Assembly (NCBI RefSeq): GCF_002288635.1
Contig: NZ_NRSW01000001.1
Coordinates: 2,685,852 to 2,749,851 of the forward strand
Length of the DNA: 64,000 nt
Source: Mucilaginibacter sp. MD40
GTDB taxonomy: Bacteria > Bacteroidota > Bacteroidia > Sphingobacteriales > Sphingobacteriaceae
Reading direction: 5' to 3'
A program made the position numbers and the translations under genes. The notes under the pieces are model-generated. The model saw only the letters and a program-made list of their open reading frames with translations. It made no database searches and had not been told where the DNA came from. Of the stretch, positions 27,011 through 37,190 are shown piece by piece. How positions within the stretch are numbered: position 1 is the first letter of the stretch; each line of letters starts with the position of its first letter.

Positions 27011-28066
27011 ATGAGTACACAGATTTTTACATATACAGAAACTTTTGAACTGGAGCTTGGCCGTAAATTACCAGGTATTGAAGTAGGTTATCATACCTAC
27101 GGCTCGCTCAATAAAAACCGGGATAATGTAGTGTGGGTATGCCATGCCCTCACTGCAAATTCCGATGTTTTTGACTGGTGGAAAGGACTTTTTGGCCCCG
27201 AAGACCATTTTAACCCGGACGATTATTTTATTGTGTGCGCCAATGTTTTGGGGTCGCCTTATGGTAGCACCAATCCTTTAAGTATTAACCCGGCCACAGG
27301 GCAGCCTTACTATCTGGCGTTCCCGGAATATACCATCAGAGATATTGTTAAAGCTCATCAACTCCTGGCCGATCATCTGGGAATTGATCATATTGAGCTC
27401 CTTCTGGGTGGATCACTGGGTGGCCAACAGGCGTTGGAATGGAGTATTATTGAACCTGAAAGAATAAAGAACCTTATACTGATAGCTACTAACGCCGTGC
27501 ATTCGCCATGGGGAATTGCTTTTAACGAGTCGCAAAGACTGGCCATTTCTACTGATCGCACTTTTTACGCCGGCAGTCCCGAAGGAGGAGCAAAAGGCTT
27601 AAAAACTGCGAGAAGCATCGCGTTATTATCATATCGCAACTACAAAACTTACAGTATTACCCAGCAGGAAACAGGCAATAATATTCCTGAAAATTATAAA
27701 GCTGCAGGCTATCAGAACTACCAGGGCCAGAAATTGGTTAACCGCTTTAACGCCTACAGCTACTGGTATCTGTCAAAAGCGATGGATTCACACAATGTTG
27801 GCCGTGGCAGGCATGGTGTTGATAATGCCCTTAGCCTGGTTAAGGCGCGTACACTGGTAATTGGTATAAAATCAGACCTGCTTTTTCCCATCGAAGAGCA
27901 GCAGTACCTCTTTAGGCATATACCAAAATCAGCTTTTGCCGAGCTGGATTCATTTTATGGACATGACGGTTTCCTGATTGAAACAGAAGATCTTACAAAG
28001 GTGATCACATCCTTCCTGAAAACGGATGTAAAAGGAAAAATTATTGAATTGCAAAAAATAGCTTAA
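27011..28066 (+). CDS. metX: Homoserine O-acetyltransferase
   Basis: 351 residues, alpha/beta hydrolase fold. Nucleophile Ser in GGSLGGQQALEW, oxyanion region VCHALTANSDVFDWW, catalytic Asp near SDLLFP and His in GHDGFLIE. It makes O-acetylhomoserine, the substrate of MetY. The last base of its stop codon is shared with the hom ATG (TAATG), so translation is coupled. Confidence 0.96.
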   Translation: MSTQIFTYTETFELELGRKLPGIEVGYHTYGSLNKNRDNVVWVCHALTANSDVFDWWKGLFGPEDHFNPDDYFIVCANVLGSPYGSTNPLSINPATGQPYYLAFPEYTIRDIVKAHQLLADHLGIDHIELLLGGSLGGQQALEWSIIEPERIKNLILIATNAVHSPWGIAFNESQRLAISTDRTFYAGSPEGGAKGLKTARSIALLSYRNYKTYSITQQETGNNIPENYKAAGYQNYQGQKLVNRFNAYSYWYLSKAMDSHNVGRGRHGVDNALSLVKARTLVIGIKSDLLFPIEEQQYLFRHIPKSAFAELDSFYGHDGFLIETEDLTKVITSFLKTDVKGKIIELQKIA

Positions 28067-29298
28067 TGAGCAAGAAACTTAACATTGGCCTCTTTGGTTT
28101 TGGCGTTGTTGGCCAGGGGCTTTATGACATTATTAAAACTAAAAATCTTAACCTTGAAATTGTTAAGATAGCCATTAAAAACCCCGAAAAAGAGCGTACG
28201 CTACCTAAAGAACTGTTCACTACCGACCGTGACGAGATATTGAACAACCCTGAAATCAATACAGTGGTTGAATTAATAAATGACACAGAAGCCGCTTTCG
28301 AGATTGTTTCCAGGGCACTAAGTTCAGGCAAAAACGTGGTATCGGCCAGCAAGAAAATGATCGCTACTTACCTTGATGAACTTATAGAGTTGCAGCACAA
28401 ACACGGCACGTCATTGTTGTATGAAGGAGCTGTATGTGGTAGTATCCCTATCATACGTAACCTTGAAGAATATTACGATAATGAGTTGCTACATTCCATA
28501 AGCGGCATATTCAATGGTTCATCAAACTACATTCTTTCAAAAGGTTTTATTGAGGGGCTTGATTACAATTCTGCATTGAAGCAGGCACAAGATCTGGGCT
28601 TTGCAGAAACCGACCCAACAATGGATGTTGGCGGGTATGATGCAAAATATAAGTTAATAATAGCTGCTGCTCATGCTTACGGCGTTGTAATTGATCCGGA
28701 AGATGTATTAAACATTGGCATACAAAACCTTGGCGCTAAAGACCTGCAATACGCGCGTGAAAAGAACCTGAAAATTAAACTGGTACCTGTAGCCAAGGAA
28801 CTTGATGACCGCCATGTAAGCCTTTTTGTACTGCCAAAATTTGTTAATGAAACTGAGTTTCTGTACAATGTAGAGTACGAATACAATGGTGTAACAGTAC
28901 AGGCCGCGTTTGCCGATCAGCAATTCTTTTTCGGTAAAGGCGCCGGGGGCCACCCTACCGGCTCTGCCGTGTTATCAGACATAGCCGCTTTACGGTATAA
29001 CTATGCTTATGAATATAAAAAGGCCAAAGGCCTAACTAACTTGCAGTTCACCAATAACGTAGAAATAAACATATATCTGCGTTATGAGGACGAGGCTCTG
29101 GTTGAACTACTGGAATTTGACCACATACAAGAACGCTTTTACTCTGGCGATTATAAGTTTGTGATAGGCAAAATAAACCTGCAAAACCTTATTGAACATG
29201 CAGATGCCATTGCTAATGGAAGGGCTTTTATAGCCTTTGCCGACCAGCTGACTGGTGTAACATTAGCATCGGCAAAGAAATACGAAGCAGCTATATAA
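28066..29298 (+). CDS. hom: Homoserine dehydrogenase
   Basis: 410 residues, monofunctional. Rossmann motif GLFGFGVVGQGLYD, catalytic region EGAVCGSIPIIRNLEEY, ISGIFNGSSNYILSK and GFAETDPTMDVGGYDAKYKL. It reduces aspartate semialdehyde to homoserine, feeding MetX. A separate ACT domain is not obvious in the C-terminal 60 residues. Last gene of the SAM-riboswitch operon, closed by a strong terminator. Confidence 0.95.
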   Translation: MSKKLNIGLFGFGVVGQGLYDIIKTKNLNLEIVKIAIKNPEKERTLPKELFTTDRDEILNNPEINTVVELINDTEAAFEIVSRALSSGKNVVSASKKMIATYLDELIELQHKHGTSLLYEGAVCGSIPIIRNLEEYYDNELLHSISGIFNGSSNYILSKGFIEGLDYNSALKQAQDLGFAETDPTMDVGGYDAKYKLIIAAAHAYGVVIDPEDVLNIGIQNLGAKDLQYAREKNLKIKLVPVAKELDDRHVSLFVLPKFVNETEFLYNVEYEYNGVTVQAAFADQQFFFGKGAGGHPTGSAVLSDIAALRYNYAYEYKKAKGLTNLQFTNNVEINIYLRYEDEALVELLEFDHIQERFYSGDYKFVIGKINLQNLIEHADAIANGRAFIAFADQLTGVTLASAKKYEAAI

Positions 29299-29316
29299 CA
29301 TAGCTACTTATTGGTT

Positions 29317-29350
29317 AAAGGTTGCCTTGCTAAAACAGGCAACCTTTTTT
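29317..29350 (+). terminator. Terminator of metY-metX-hom operon
   Basis: Perfect 10-bp stem AAAGGTTGCC/GGCAACCTTT, 11-base loop, followed by further T residues. Confidence 0.85.
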
Positions 29351-29391
29351 GTTTTGGTATATTCTGTAATTTAGCGGCTTATAATTTTATA

Positions 29392-30594
29392 ATGGAGAAA
29401 CTTAAACGCATCCTGTTTAATCGCACATTTGTTGTTTGGCTTTGGTTTGGTCTGAGTTTATTCGCCGTTACTAAAGACATTATTTTACACCCTGAAAACA
29501 AAGAAACATCGCATAACAACTATATCATATACAAGCACAACTATCTAAACCTTATACATCAGAAAAGCCTCTTCGGACCCGAACCGCAGTACTATTATGA
29601 CCTCAATCATTACGGGCCGGTATTTGGTTTAATTATAGCGCCGTTTACTTTCTTTCCCAATCAAATTGGTGTTATACTTTGGGTGCTCTTTCTTACTTGG
29701 ATAACCTACTACGCTATCATCAAACTTCCGCTCAACGAGCATCAAAAAACAATTGTATTGTTGTTGAATGTAAATGCCATAATGGGTTCTTCCGGCAACG
29801 TACAGGTAAATCCGCTCATTGCCTCGTTGGTTATCTTTAGCTTTATATTAATACGCAATCAAAAGGATTTTTGGGCAGCCTTGATGATCATTATTGGTAC
29901 AGCCATAAAATTGTACGGCATAGTTGGGCTGGCCTTCTTTTTCTTTTCGGACAATAAACTGAAATTCATCCTCAGTCTGCTGTTTTGGTCAGCTGTACTG
30001 TTTGTTCTACCCATGCTGGTTTCATCGCCATCATATATCATTCAAACCTATAAAGATTGGTATCCCGACCTGCAAGCCAAGAACGCAGCCAACCTGGTAT
30101 CATATCGCGGTAATGTAAGCGTAATGGGCATGATCACTAAAATATTTCATGTTAAAAACCTTTCCAACCTATTGGTGCTCGCCCCGGCCCTATTATTATT
30201 TGGGGCCTCCATGCTGAGAATTAAATTTTGGCGAAACATAAAATATCAACTACTATTAATAGCTTCTGTATTAGTTTTTACAGTAATTTTCAGTACCGGT
30301 TCTGAACCGCCAACTTATATTATCGCGTTTATTGGGTTTGGGATATGGTATGTTAATCTTAAGCGGCCTATTACAGGTTTTGAGCGACTGGTATTTATTT
30401 TCACATTACTGTTAACCGGTTTTGGCGCATCAGACCTGTTCCCGCCTGATATAAGAAAAGATTACATTGTAAAATATGCATTACTGGCTTTGCCTGCGTT
30501 TATCTTGTGGCTTAAGATAACCTATGAAATGCTGACCAGAAACTTCAATGATGAGGGCCCTGCAACAGTTTTAAACTATCAATCAACCAAGTAA
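29392..30594 (+). CDS. Glycosyltransferase family 87-like membrane protein
   Basis: 400 residues with about ten membrane helices. An N-terminal helix is followed by a periplasmic loop with YNYIIYKHNYLN-like residues and YYDLNHYGPVFGLIIAPF. This layout fits the GT87/DUF2029 family of polyprenol-phosphate-sugar-dependent mannosyl/arabinosyl-type transferases. The longer frame from 29311 runs through the upstream terminator and is rejected in favour of ATG at 29392. Single gene flanked by terminators; acceptor glycan unknown. Confidence 0.8.
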   Translation: MEKLKRILFNRTFVVWLWFGLSLFAVTKDIILHPENKETSHNNYIIYKHNYLNLIHQKSLFGPEPQYYYDLNHYGPVFGLIIAPFTFFPNQIGVILWVLFLTWITYYAIIKLPLNEHQKTIVLLLNVNAIMGSSGNVQVNPLIASLVIFSFILIRNQKDFWAALMIIIGTAIKLYGIVGLAFFFFSDNKLKFILSLLFWSAVLFVLPMLVSSPSYIIQTYKDWYPDLQAKNAANLVSYRGNVSVMGMITKIFHVKNLSNLLVLAPALLLFGASMLRIKFWRNIKYQLLLIASVLVFTVIFSTGSEPPTYIIAFIGFGIWYVNLKRPITGFERLVFIFTLLLTGFGASDLFPPDIRKDYIVKYALLALPAFILWLKITYEMLTRNFNDEGPATVLNYQSTK

Positions 30595-30608
30595 GAACAC
30601 TAAAAAAC

Positions 30609-30638
30609 AAAGGCTTCCTTTCGGGAAGCCTTTTTACT
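30609..30638. terminator. Bidirectional terminator
   Basis: AAAGGCTTCC/GGAAGCCTTT stem, 5-base loop, T-run; between convergent GT87 and E2 genes. Confidence 0.8.
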
Positions 30639-30672
30639 TAGAACTCACAAATTAAATTAACTATATCTGGTA

Positions 30673-32154
30673 CTATAAACTTCTGTTAGGATCCCACTTT
30701 TCAAGGTATTGGGCAACCCTGCTTACAAACGAACCACCCAAAGCACCATCAACCACCCTATGGTCATAAGATAACGAAAGGAACATCATATGCCTTATGG
30801 CAATAGCATCGCCTTGCGGGGTTTCTACTACGGCAGGTTTCTTTTTAATGGCACCTACCGCCAAAATAGCTACCTGCGGCTGGTTGATAATAGGCGTGCC
30901 CATTACATTACCAAACGAACCTACATTGGTTAAGGTAAAAGTACCATCACGTACGTCGTCGGGGTTTAGTTTATTATTACGGGCTCTGTCTGCCAGGTTA
31001 TTAACCGCTTTTGTTAAGCCTATTAAGCTAAGCTCATCGGCTTTTTTAATTACAGGCACTATCAGGTTACCGTTTGGTAAAGCTGTGGCCATACTAATGT
31101 TGATATCCTTTTTCTTAATGATTTGCGTACCGTTTACCGAAACATTGATCATCGGGAAATCCTTAATCGCTTTTACAACCGCCTCAATAAATATAGGCGT
31201 AAAGGTTATCTTCTCCCCTTCGCGCTTTTCAAAGCTGCTCTTAACCCTGTCACGCCACATTACCAGTTCAGTAACATCTGCTTCAACAAATGAAGTTACG
31301 TGTGGTGATGTCTGTTTGCTGTAAACCATATGTTCAGCAATCAGCTTACGCATACGATCCATCTCAATGATTTCCTGTCCGCCCGAAACAGAGGTAGTAC
31401 TTGACGGTGCTGCAGCAGCTTGTTTCGTATTATCGTTACCAGGCTTTTCTTTAGTTACTTCCTGGGCGGGCTGCACTTGTTGCTGGCTATTAACAGGGGC
31501 CGGTTGTAGTGGTGTTTCAGGATTGTGATGCCCGGATTGAGTTGTTGATGGTTGCCCGTAAGTTTTTGATGGCTGATAACCGCGTTTATTCAGGTACTCA
31601 AGCAGATCATCTTTGGTTAAACGGCCTTCCGCGCCTGTTCCGGGTATACGGTCAAGCTCGTCATTGCTGATGCTCTCCTGCATAGCAATGTTTCTAACTA
31701 AAGGCGAATAAAAACGGTTTTCATATTTTACGCCGGTTACAATTGGCTCATCCCTTTCAGCCAGTTGACTGATACCGGGTACCTCTGCGGCATGAACTTC
31801 AGTTTCTTCTTTTTCGGTTTCTTGCGGGGCTGTTTCAGTTTGCTGAAATTCAGTTACATGTGTTTCAACAACGGGGTTCTGTGAGGCTTGATCGGCAGAA
31901 TTTTCATCTCCAGATTCTGTTTCTATTATGGCTATTACAGCACCAACCTGCACTACATCATTCTCTTTGCAAAGCTGCTCAACGAGCTTTCCGGATACAG
32001 GAGATGGAACTTCTGAGTCTACTTTATCAGTAGCGATTTCCATAACTGCCTCATCTACTTCAATATAATCGCCCGGCTTTTTGTTCCATTTGATTATCGT
32101 CGCTTCCGCAACGCTTTCCCCCATTTTTGGCAGTAATAATTGGTATTTGGCCAT
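30673..32154 (-). CDS. 2-oxoacid dehydrogenase E2 (dihydrolipoyl acyltransferase)
   Basis: 493 residues: lipoyl domain with Lys44 in EIATDKVDSE, a long Gln/Pro/Thr-rich linker, a peripheral subunit-binding domain (SPLVRNIA through GRLTKDDLLEYL), a second flexible linker and the catalytic domain with LSYDHRVVDGALGG. It transfers an acyl group from lipoamide to CoA. The single lipoyl domain and the sequence suit a branched-chain or generic oxoacid complex, but the acyl specificity is not readable. Start set at ATG 32154, 3 bases after a perfect -7 box, not two codons upstream. Confidence 0.92.
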   Translation of the reverse strand: MAKYQLLLPKMGESVAEATIIKWNKKPGDYIEVDEAVMEIATDKVDSEVPSPVSGKLVEQLCKENDVVQVGAVIAIIETESGDENSADQASQNPVVETHVTEFQQTETAPQETEKEETEVHAAEVPGISQLAERDEPIVTGVKYENRFYSPLVRNIAMQESISNDELDRIPGTGAEGRLTKDDLLEYLNKRGYQPSKTYGQPSTTQSGHHNPETPLQPAPVNSQQQVQPAQEVTKEKPGNDNTKQAAAAPSSTTSVSGGQEIIEMDRMRKLIAEHMVYSKQTSPHVTSFVEADVTELVMWRDRVKSSFEKREGEKITFTPIFIEAVVKAIKDFPMINVSVNGTQIIKKKDINISMATALPNGNLIVPVIKKADELSLIGLTKAVNNLADRARNNKLNPDDVRDGTFTLTNVGSFGNVMGTPIINQPQVAILAVGAIKKKPAVVETPQGDAIAIRHMMFLSLSYDHRVVDGALGGSFVSRVAQYLEKWDPNRSL

Positions 32155-32157
32155 AAG

Positions 32158-32165
32158 CAAAACTA
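32158..32165 (-). promoter_or_regulatory. -7 box of the E2 gene
   Basis: TAGTTTTG on the minus strand ends 3 bases before the ATG at 32154, implying leaderless translation. Confidence 0.5.
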
Positions 32166-32198
32166 TAGTTCAATGACCAAAATTAGGTAATTCAACCG

Positions 32199-33446
32199 TT
32201 AACTTGTAGTTTCTTTTAGTAAAATATTCAACATAAAAAATGCCCTTACAGCACTCTGTTCAATGTTTTGTATGCGTTTATTACTAAATGTGAATTTCTT
32301 TACCACAGTTTTATTTGCATTTGCTACTGCAACGTATACAGTACCCACAGGCTTTTCTTCCGACCCTCCGCCGGGCCCGGCAATGCCTGTGATTGCGACA
32401 GCAAAATCTGACTTAAACTGGCGTAATGCCCCTTCAACCATTTCTGTAGCTGTTTGCTCACTCACTGCGCCATATTGGTAAAGCGTTTCCTTGCTGACTC
32501 CTAATATATCTTCCTTTAACTGGTTGGAATACGAGACAGCGCCACCTAAAAAAACAGACGAAGAACCGGCATGCTGTGTAATTTGATGTGAGAAATATCC
32601 ACCAGTACAACTTTCGGCAACAGAAAGGGTTAAATGCCTGCTTTCCATTTCATCAAGTACTACTTTTTCTATGGGCTTATCTTCTTCAGCCATTACATTG
32701 TCCTTAACACGCTCCACAATTTGTGCGGCAAAGGCGTCTACTTGCTGTTGCAAGAATTCCTTATGCTCACCATATGCGCTCAAACGTAAACGCACCTGCC
32801 CCATTTTGGGTAAGTAGGCCAGTTTAATATGAGATGGTAGCGCACTTTCTATATCGGCTATCCTTTCGGCCAGGTATGACTCACCTTCTCCTGCTGTAAG
32901 GATGGTTTTGTGGATAATAACGGGGAGTTTAAAAACAGTTTTTAATTTGGGAACCACTTGTTCCTTCACCATATACTGCATTTCAAACGGCACACCCGGC
33001 ATTGAAACATATACTTTGCCGCCCTCATAAAACCACATACCTGGTGCTGTACCATTGTAATTTTGCAGCACTTCGCAATTCTGCGGTACCTGTGCCTGCA
33101 TATGGTTTACCTCAAGCATGGGCCTGTTGTAACGTTTAAAACGCTCCAGCACAAGATTTAAAGCCTCCTCGTTCAACACCATCGGCACGTTAAAATACTC
33201 GGCAAGGGTTTGCTTGGTTATATCATCCTTTGTTGGGCCTAATCCACCGGTTATCAAAATGATATCTACCCTTGAAGACGCCTCAGCAAGCGCCTTCAGG
33301 ATATGAGATCGGTCATCCGAAACGGAAGATATCTGCTTAACCCTTATACCTATTAAATTAAGCTGCTGTGCCATCCAGGCCGAGTTGGTATCAACAATCT
33401 GCCCTATTAAAATTTCGTCGCCTATGGTTATAATTTCTGCCAGCAT
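32199..33446 (-). CDS. cinA: CinA family nicotinamide-nucleotide amidohydrolase
   Basis: 415 residues with both halves: a MoCF/COG1058 domain (AEIITIGDEILIGQIVDTNS, ITGGLGPTKDD, MPGVPFEM) and a C-terminal PncC deamidase domain (SVAESCTGGYFSHQIT, AVAITGIAGPGGG). It recycles NMN formed by DNA ligase and may hydrolyse ADP-ribose. I start at ATG 33446, 5 bases after the lptD stop, rather than the GTG at 33482, which would overlap lptD. Confidence 0.94.
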   Translation of the reverse strand: MLAEIITIGDEILIGQIVDTNSAWMAQQLNLIGIRVKQISSVSDDRSHILKALAEASSRVDIILITGGLGPTKDDITKQTLAEYFNVPMVLNEEALNLVLERFKRYNRPMLEVNHMQAQVPQNCEVLQNYNGTAPGMWFYEGGKVYVSMPGVPFEMQYMVKEQVVPKLKTVFKLPVIIHKTILTAGEGESYLAERIADIESALPSHIKLAYLPKMGQVRLRLSAYGEHKEFLQQQVDAFAAQIVERVKDNVMAEEDKPIEKVVLDEMESRHLTLSVAESCTGGYFSHQITQHAGSSSVFLGGAVSYSNQLKEDILGVSKETLYQYGAVSEQTATEMVEGALRQFKSDFAVAITGIAGPGGGSEEKPVGTVYVAVANANKTVVKKFTFSNKRIQNIEQSAVRAFFMLNILLKETTS

Positions 33447-33450
33447 ATTC

Positions 33451-36186
33451 TTATCTAAAGCCTGCGTTGTTGGTGTAATCACTTCTTTTACTCAATTTAA
33501 GATCTTGTAAAATAGATGCTTTAACCTTAAGTGTTACATTGTAAGATTTGTAGTACCCAAAAGGTAGCCATTGTATAGACAGATCCCAGCAATGCAAATC
33601 CCGGTATATGGCAAACGATGTCGCGTCTGATAATCTGCGCGCTTTTAAATCATAAGTAGTATTATACTGCACCTTCCAATTTTTAGTAACACTTACGTCG
33701 CCACTGATCATCAGTGTATTTGTAGAAGATGTATTAATAATATTGTTCTGATAATTAAAACTATAGTTAAGGGATACATTCCAGGGAACATTAAAATCTA
33801 TATATGCGCCCGCATCACCATTAATAAGTGCCAAACGTTGCGCTTGTTCCGGCGTCATGGTTTGTAATGCGGTGCCGGGCGCCGGTACAGCTTTTGGCCG
33901 AAATGTAGACGAATTCAAACTGGCACTCATGGAGAAATTAAAATTTCTTAGTACGGGAAATCTGCCGTCCTGCCAGGTATATCGATTAATCTGGCGGGCA
34001 TACTTTAATATACTACCATTGGATATCGAATCGCGTACCAATGTTACATACGGGTCAAGCGTACCACCAAAGCTGATATTAACCTTTTGATTTAATATAG
34101 AGGTATGCCCGTTAATATTAATAGGCGATAATTTAAGAGAATCAGCCGCGAAGTTATAGAAGGTAGAGAAGGTTAAGCCCTGCAATATAGGTATCTTTCT
34201 GTCTGTGCCCGAGGTATCCGTGCTTTTAGGTTTTACCTTGGCCTCTATCGTATTATCTAATGAGAAACTTATACCCGCTTGTTTTCCGGCTGAAGGACCG
34301 CCATATGGTAAACCATCATATATGGAATATCTTTGGGCATAGTACGGGTACGGAACCGTGGCACTGCTTACTGCTGTTTGATAAAACCCATAACTCGGGT
34401 CGCCAAAATCAGGACGGTAGGTAAAACCTATCTGTGGTGTGGTAATGTGGCGTATAGCTTTGATGTTGCCCTTTTTAAATGGTATAACGCCATATATCTT
34501 GGTAGAAAAACCAGCGTTTATGCTGTAATCATAGTTACGCGAAAAGCCGGGTACAGTATCTTTAATAGCAATCACCTGCCCTGCCGTAGTTCCCCTGTCA
34601 AAACGCTGGCGGATACTTTGCAGGTACCAACGCTCTGTATAGTTTACACCGGTATTAAACTGGAAGTATTTTAAGAATGTGGTATTGAATGCTACAGGTA
34701 CAGTATGTTGTAGACCACTTTGCAGCCTTTTTGAAAAGGTATTTGATTTAAACAGTTGCGACTCGGGTATATTATTCAGTTTATTGGTACCTACCAGGCT
34801 GTAACCAACCGTTATTTTCTGATACCATTTCTGCACGCCAACACGCTCTTTAGAGTCAAACGGACTTAATGTAGCCATGTTAAAGCTAAATGTTGGGAGC
34901 TCAAGAGTTACTGTCTTTTGCTGCAAATCCTGGCTATGGCCTAAACTCACGTTTAAGTTAAATGGCGAGTTTGCCCATGTTTTACCATAGGTAATACTTG
35001 AACGCAGGGTATTACGCGTAAGCGATTCCAGGTTATAGTTACTTTGGTTTACACTATTGGAGTAAAACGTAGAAGAACCCGCGTTCACTGATGCGCTGAA
35101 TGTTGTACCAGGATTAGCGTTAGGGTCTTGTTGATGGCTCCACGCAATGTTAAAATCCTTTTGCGCCGGGTCACCGGGAAGGCCATAATTATGCGAACCA
35201 TAACTCAATGTAAGGCTACCTCCATACTTATATCGCTTTAGATAACGCGCGTTTGTATTCACCTCAAAAGAGCCTCTTGAATACAAAGTAGCCATAGTAG
35301 TAAGGTCGATGTTATCATTTATGGCCATGTAATAACCCATGTTGCGCAAAAAGAACCCAAGCTTTTGGTCTTCACCGAACGATGGCAGGATTACACCAGA
35401 AGAACGGGAATCCGGCTTCGGGAAAAAACCAAACGGCAAGCCAATTGGTAATGGCACCCCTTCTATTTCCAGATATGCAGGGCCAGAAATGATACGCTTT
35501 TTTTGCCCGATACCTTTGGTGATCACCACACCGAAATGCGTTTCGGGATAAGGCAGGTTACAGGTACTGAAGATAACGTCGCGGTAAGCTACTTCATCCT
35601 CATTAAGGCGTTTCGCCTGCCCGCCGGATATATAATTACCCTCCTGTTCAGAGGCCGGATTCCATATCTTAACTTTTTTAGTGCGGTAATCAAATATCAG
35701 GGAGTCTGACGCAATAGGCTTTTCGTTCTTGGATTTAGATAATGGGCGGCCAACATACCTTTTCGTTTGAGGGTCAATTGACCCTCGGGCGAAAATCAAA
35801 TGGGTTTTCTCATTAACGCGTATATAATCAGCATCGAGCTCAAAATCTTCATAAGTTACCCGCGCTTTCCCATACAGGTAAGTGATCTTGTTGTCGTTAT
35901 CAACAAAGGTAGAGTCTTCTGCAACAGATTTTACAATAGATTTTAAGCCACCGGCACCAGGCGTGGTATCCCGGGCAACTATAGCATTTGGCGCATTAGA
36001 AGCACGCCCGTTAGCTGCTTTTTCTTTTCCTTTTTTGCCATACTTTATCAGCCTTTGATCTCTTACCGAATCAAGCTTGATAATGGTATCCCTTATAGAT
36101 AAGCGATGATAGCCCCGCTTTGCAGAAGCCATCATGTTAACTATCAGTACAAATGCAAGCAGAAAAAAAAGCCTAACTAATTTCAA
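33451..36186 (-). CDS. LPS-assembly protein LptD-like (OstA family)
   Basis: 911 residues with an N-terminal signal peptide (MKLVRLFFLLAFVLIVNMMASA). A periplasmic OstA-like domain (KITYLYGKARVTYEDFELDADYI region, AKRLNEDEVAYRDVIFSTC) is followed by a long outer-membrane beta-barrel. This is the Bacteroidota version of LptD, larger and with a different barrel from that of E. coli. It inserts lipopolysaccharide into the outer leaflet. Start codon is TTG at 36186; no ATG would keep the signal peptide. Followed at 5 bases by cinA. Confidence 0.9.
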   Translation of the reverse strand: MKLVRLFFLLAFVLIVNMMASAKRGYHRLSIRDTIIKLDSVRDQRLIKYGKKGKEKAANGRASNAPNAIVARDTTPGAGGLKSIVKSVAEDSTFVDNDNKITYLYGKARVTYEDFELDADYIRVNEKTHLIFARGSIDPQTKRYVGRPLSKSKNEKPIASDSLIFDYRTKKVKIWNPASEQEGNYISGGQAKRLNEDEVAYRDVIFSTCNLPYPETHFGVVITKGIGQKKRIISGPAYLEIEGVPLPIGLPFGFFPKPDSRSSGVILPSFGEDQKLGFFLRNMGYYMAINDNIDLTTMATLYSRGSFEVNTNARYLKRYKYGGSLTLSYGSHNYGLPGDPAQKDFNIAWSHQQDPNANPGTTFSASVNAGSSTFYSNSVNQSNYNLESLTRNTLRSSITYGKTWANSPFNLNVSLGHSQDLQQKTVTLELPTFSFNMATLSPFDSKERVGVQKWYQKITVGYSLVGTNKLNNIPESQLFKSNTFSKRLQSGLQHTVPVAFNTTFLKYFQFNTGVNYTERWYLQSIRQRFDRGTTAGQVIAIKDTVPGFSRNYDYSINAGFSTKIYGVIPFKKGNIKAIRHITTPQIGFTYRPDFGDPSYGFYQTAVSSATVPYPYYAQRYSIYDGLPYGGPSAGKQAGISFSLDNTIEAKVKPKSTDTSGTDRKIPILQGLTFSTFYNFAADSLKLSPININGHTSILNQKVNISFGGTLDPYVTLVRDSISNGSILKYARQINRYTWQDGRFPVLRNFNFSMSASLNSSTFRPKAVPAPGTALQTMTPEQAQRLALINGDAGAYIDFNVPWNVSLNYSFNYQNNIINTSSTNTLMISGDVSVTKNWKVQYNTTYDLKARRLSDATSFAIYRDLHCWDLSIQWLPFGYYKSYNVTLKVKASILQDLKLSKRSDYTNNAGFR

Positions 36187-36202
36187 AATTGATTATGAAT
36201 AC

Positions 36203-36210
36203 TATTTTTG
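36203..36210 (+). promoter_or_regulatory. -7 box of the amidase gene
   Basis: TATTTTTG (perfect TAnnTTTG), 29 bases before the amidase ATG, in the gap divergent from lptD. Confidence 0.45.
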
Positions 36211-36239
36211 CAGGGTACAGTTAACAGCCCCCAAACATA

Positions 36240-37172
36240 ATGAAAAATAAACTATTGAACAGGTTGAAAAATGCGATTGTTGGTTCATTAGCGCTGCTCA
36301 TCTGCTTTCCATTATTTTCGTTCAAAGCTATAAAATCCAATAAAAATACTTCTGTTGATACTACCGTTGCCGGCTTTAAGCTCAGCACCGTAATTATTGA
36401 TGCCGGGCATGGTGTTAAAGCGGAAAATGCTCCGCGCGGACATTATTCACGCGGGGCCGATGGTACTTTTTCTACGGAAAGAAATGTAACGCTGGCCATC
36501 GCACTAAAATTGCAGAAGGCCATTGAAAAAGATATAGCTGGTGTAAAGGCGGTTTTAACACGCTCTACAGAGGAAGATGTATCATTTGAACGACGCGCAC
36601 AGATCGCTAATGAAAATAAGGGAAACCTTTTTATATCCATACACTGCAATTCATTACCTGACAGGGTGATAAGAGAGCGTGTGGGCGGCACCGCCCGTAG
36701 GCCAAGATACCGTAACGTGAGGGTGGCTGACCGATCAGGTAAGGGGACTTTATTTTTGATCTACGGACTAAAACGAACAACCGAGGCTGAAAATGAAATA
36801 AAAACCAACCAGGTAGAAAATGAAACTGAACTTGATGGTGGTGGATTGGACCCTAACGACCCTGTTGTAATTATACTTACCAATGAGTTCAAGCGCCGTT
36901 TCAGAAAGCAAAGTGTAAATATTGCAAACTTAATTAACGAAGAAATTGTTCAGGTTGACGGAAGGCATAGCGAAGGCTTGCGCGAACAGAGTATTTATGT
37001 ACTTTGCCATGCTGCTATGCCATCCGTACTGGTGGAAACCGGATACATCAATAACCCGGACGATGAACGATATTTAAATTCAGAAGCCGGGCAAACTGAG
37101 ATTGTTAACTCCATTGTACGGGCCATTACTAAATATAAAAACCAGATGGAAGGTACATCTGCGGCAAACTAA
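36240..37172 (+). CDS. N-acetylmuramoyl-L-alanine amidase (Amidase_3)
   Basis: 310 residues. N-terminal hydrophobic signal or anchor, then VIIDAGHGVKAENAPRG (zinc His), ERNVTLAIALKLQ (zinc Glu), FISIHCNSL (zinc His) and the catalytic Glu in SVLVETGYINNPDDE. It cleaves the glycan-peptide bond of peptidoglycan during cell separation or turnover. Transcribed with the MCE gene 18 bases downstream, linking it to envelope maintenance with divergent lptD. Confidence 0.94.
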   Translation: MKNKLLNRLKNAIVGSLALLICFPLFSFKAIKSNKNTSVDTTVAGFKLSTVIIDAGHGVKAENAPRGHYSRGADGTFSTERNVTLAIALKLQKAIEKDIAGVKAVLTRSTEEDVSFERRAQIANENKGNLFISIHCNSLPDRVIRERVGGTARRPRYRNVRVADRSGKGTLFLIYGLKRTTEAENEIKTNQVENETELDGGGLDPNDPVVIILTNEFKRRFRKQSVNIANLINEEIVQVDGRHSEGLREQSIYVLCHAAMPSVLVETGYINNPDDERYLNSEAGQTEIVNSIVRAITKYKNQMEGTSAAN

Positions 37173-37190
37173 TACTTATTTCTACTACTT

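Noticed and set aside
30797..31324. 175-codon plus-strand frame opposite the E2 gene
   Set aside because: Antisense shadow; the E2 domains are complete on the minus strand.
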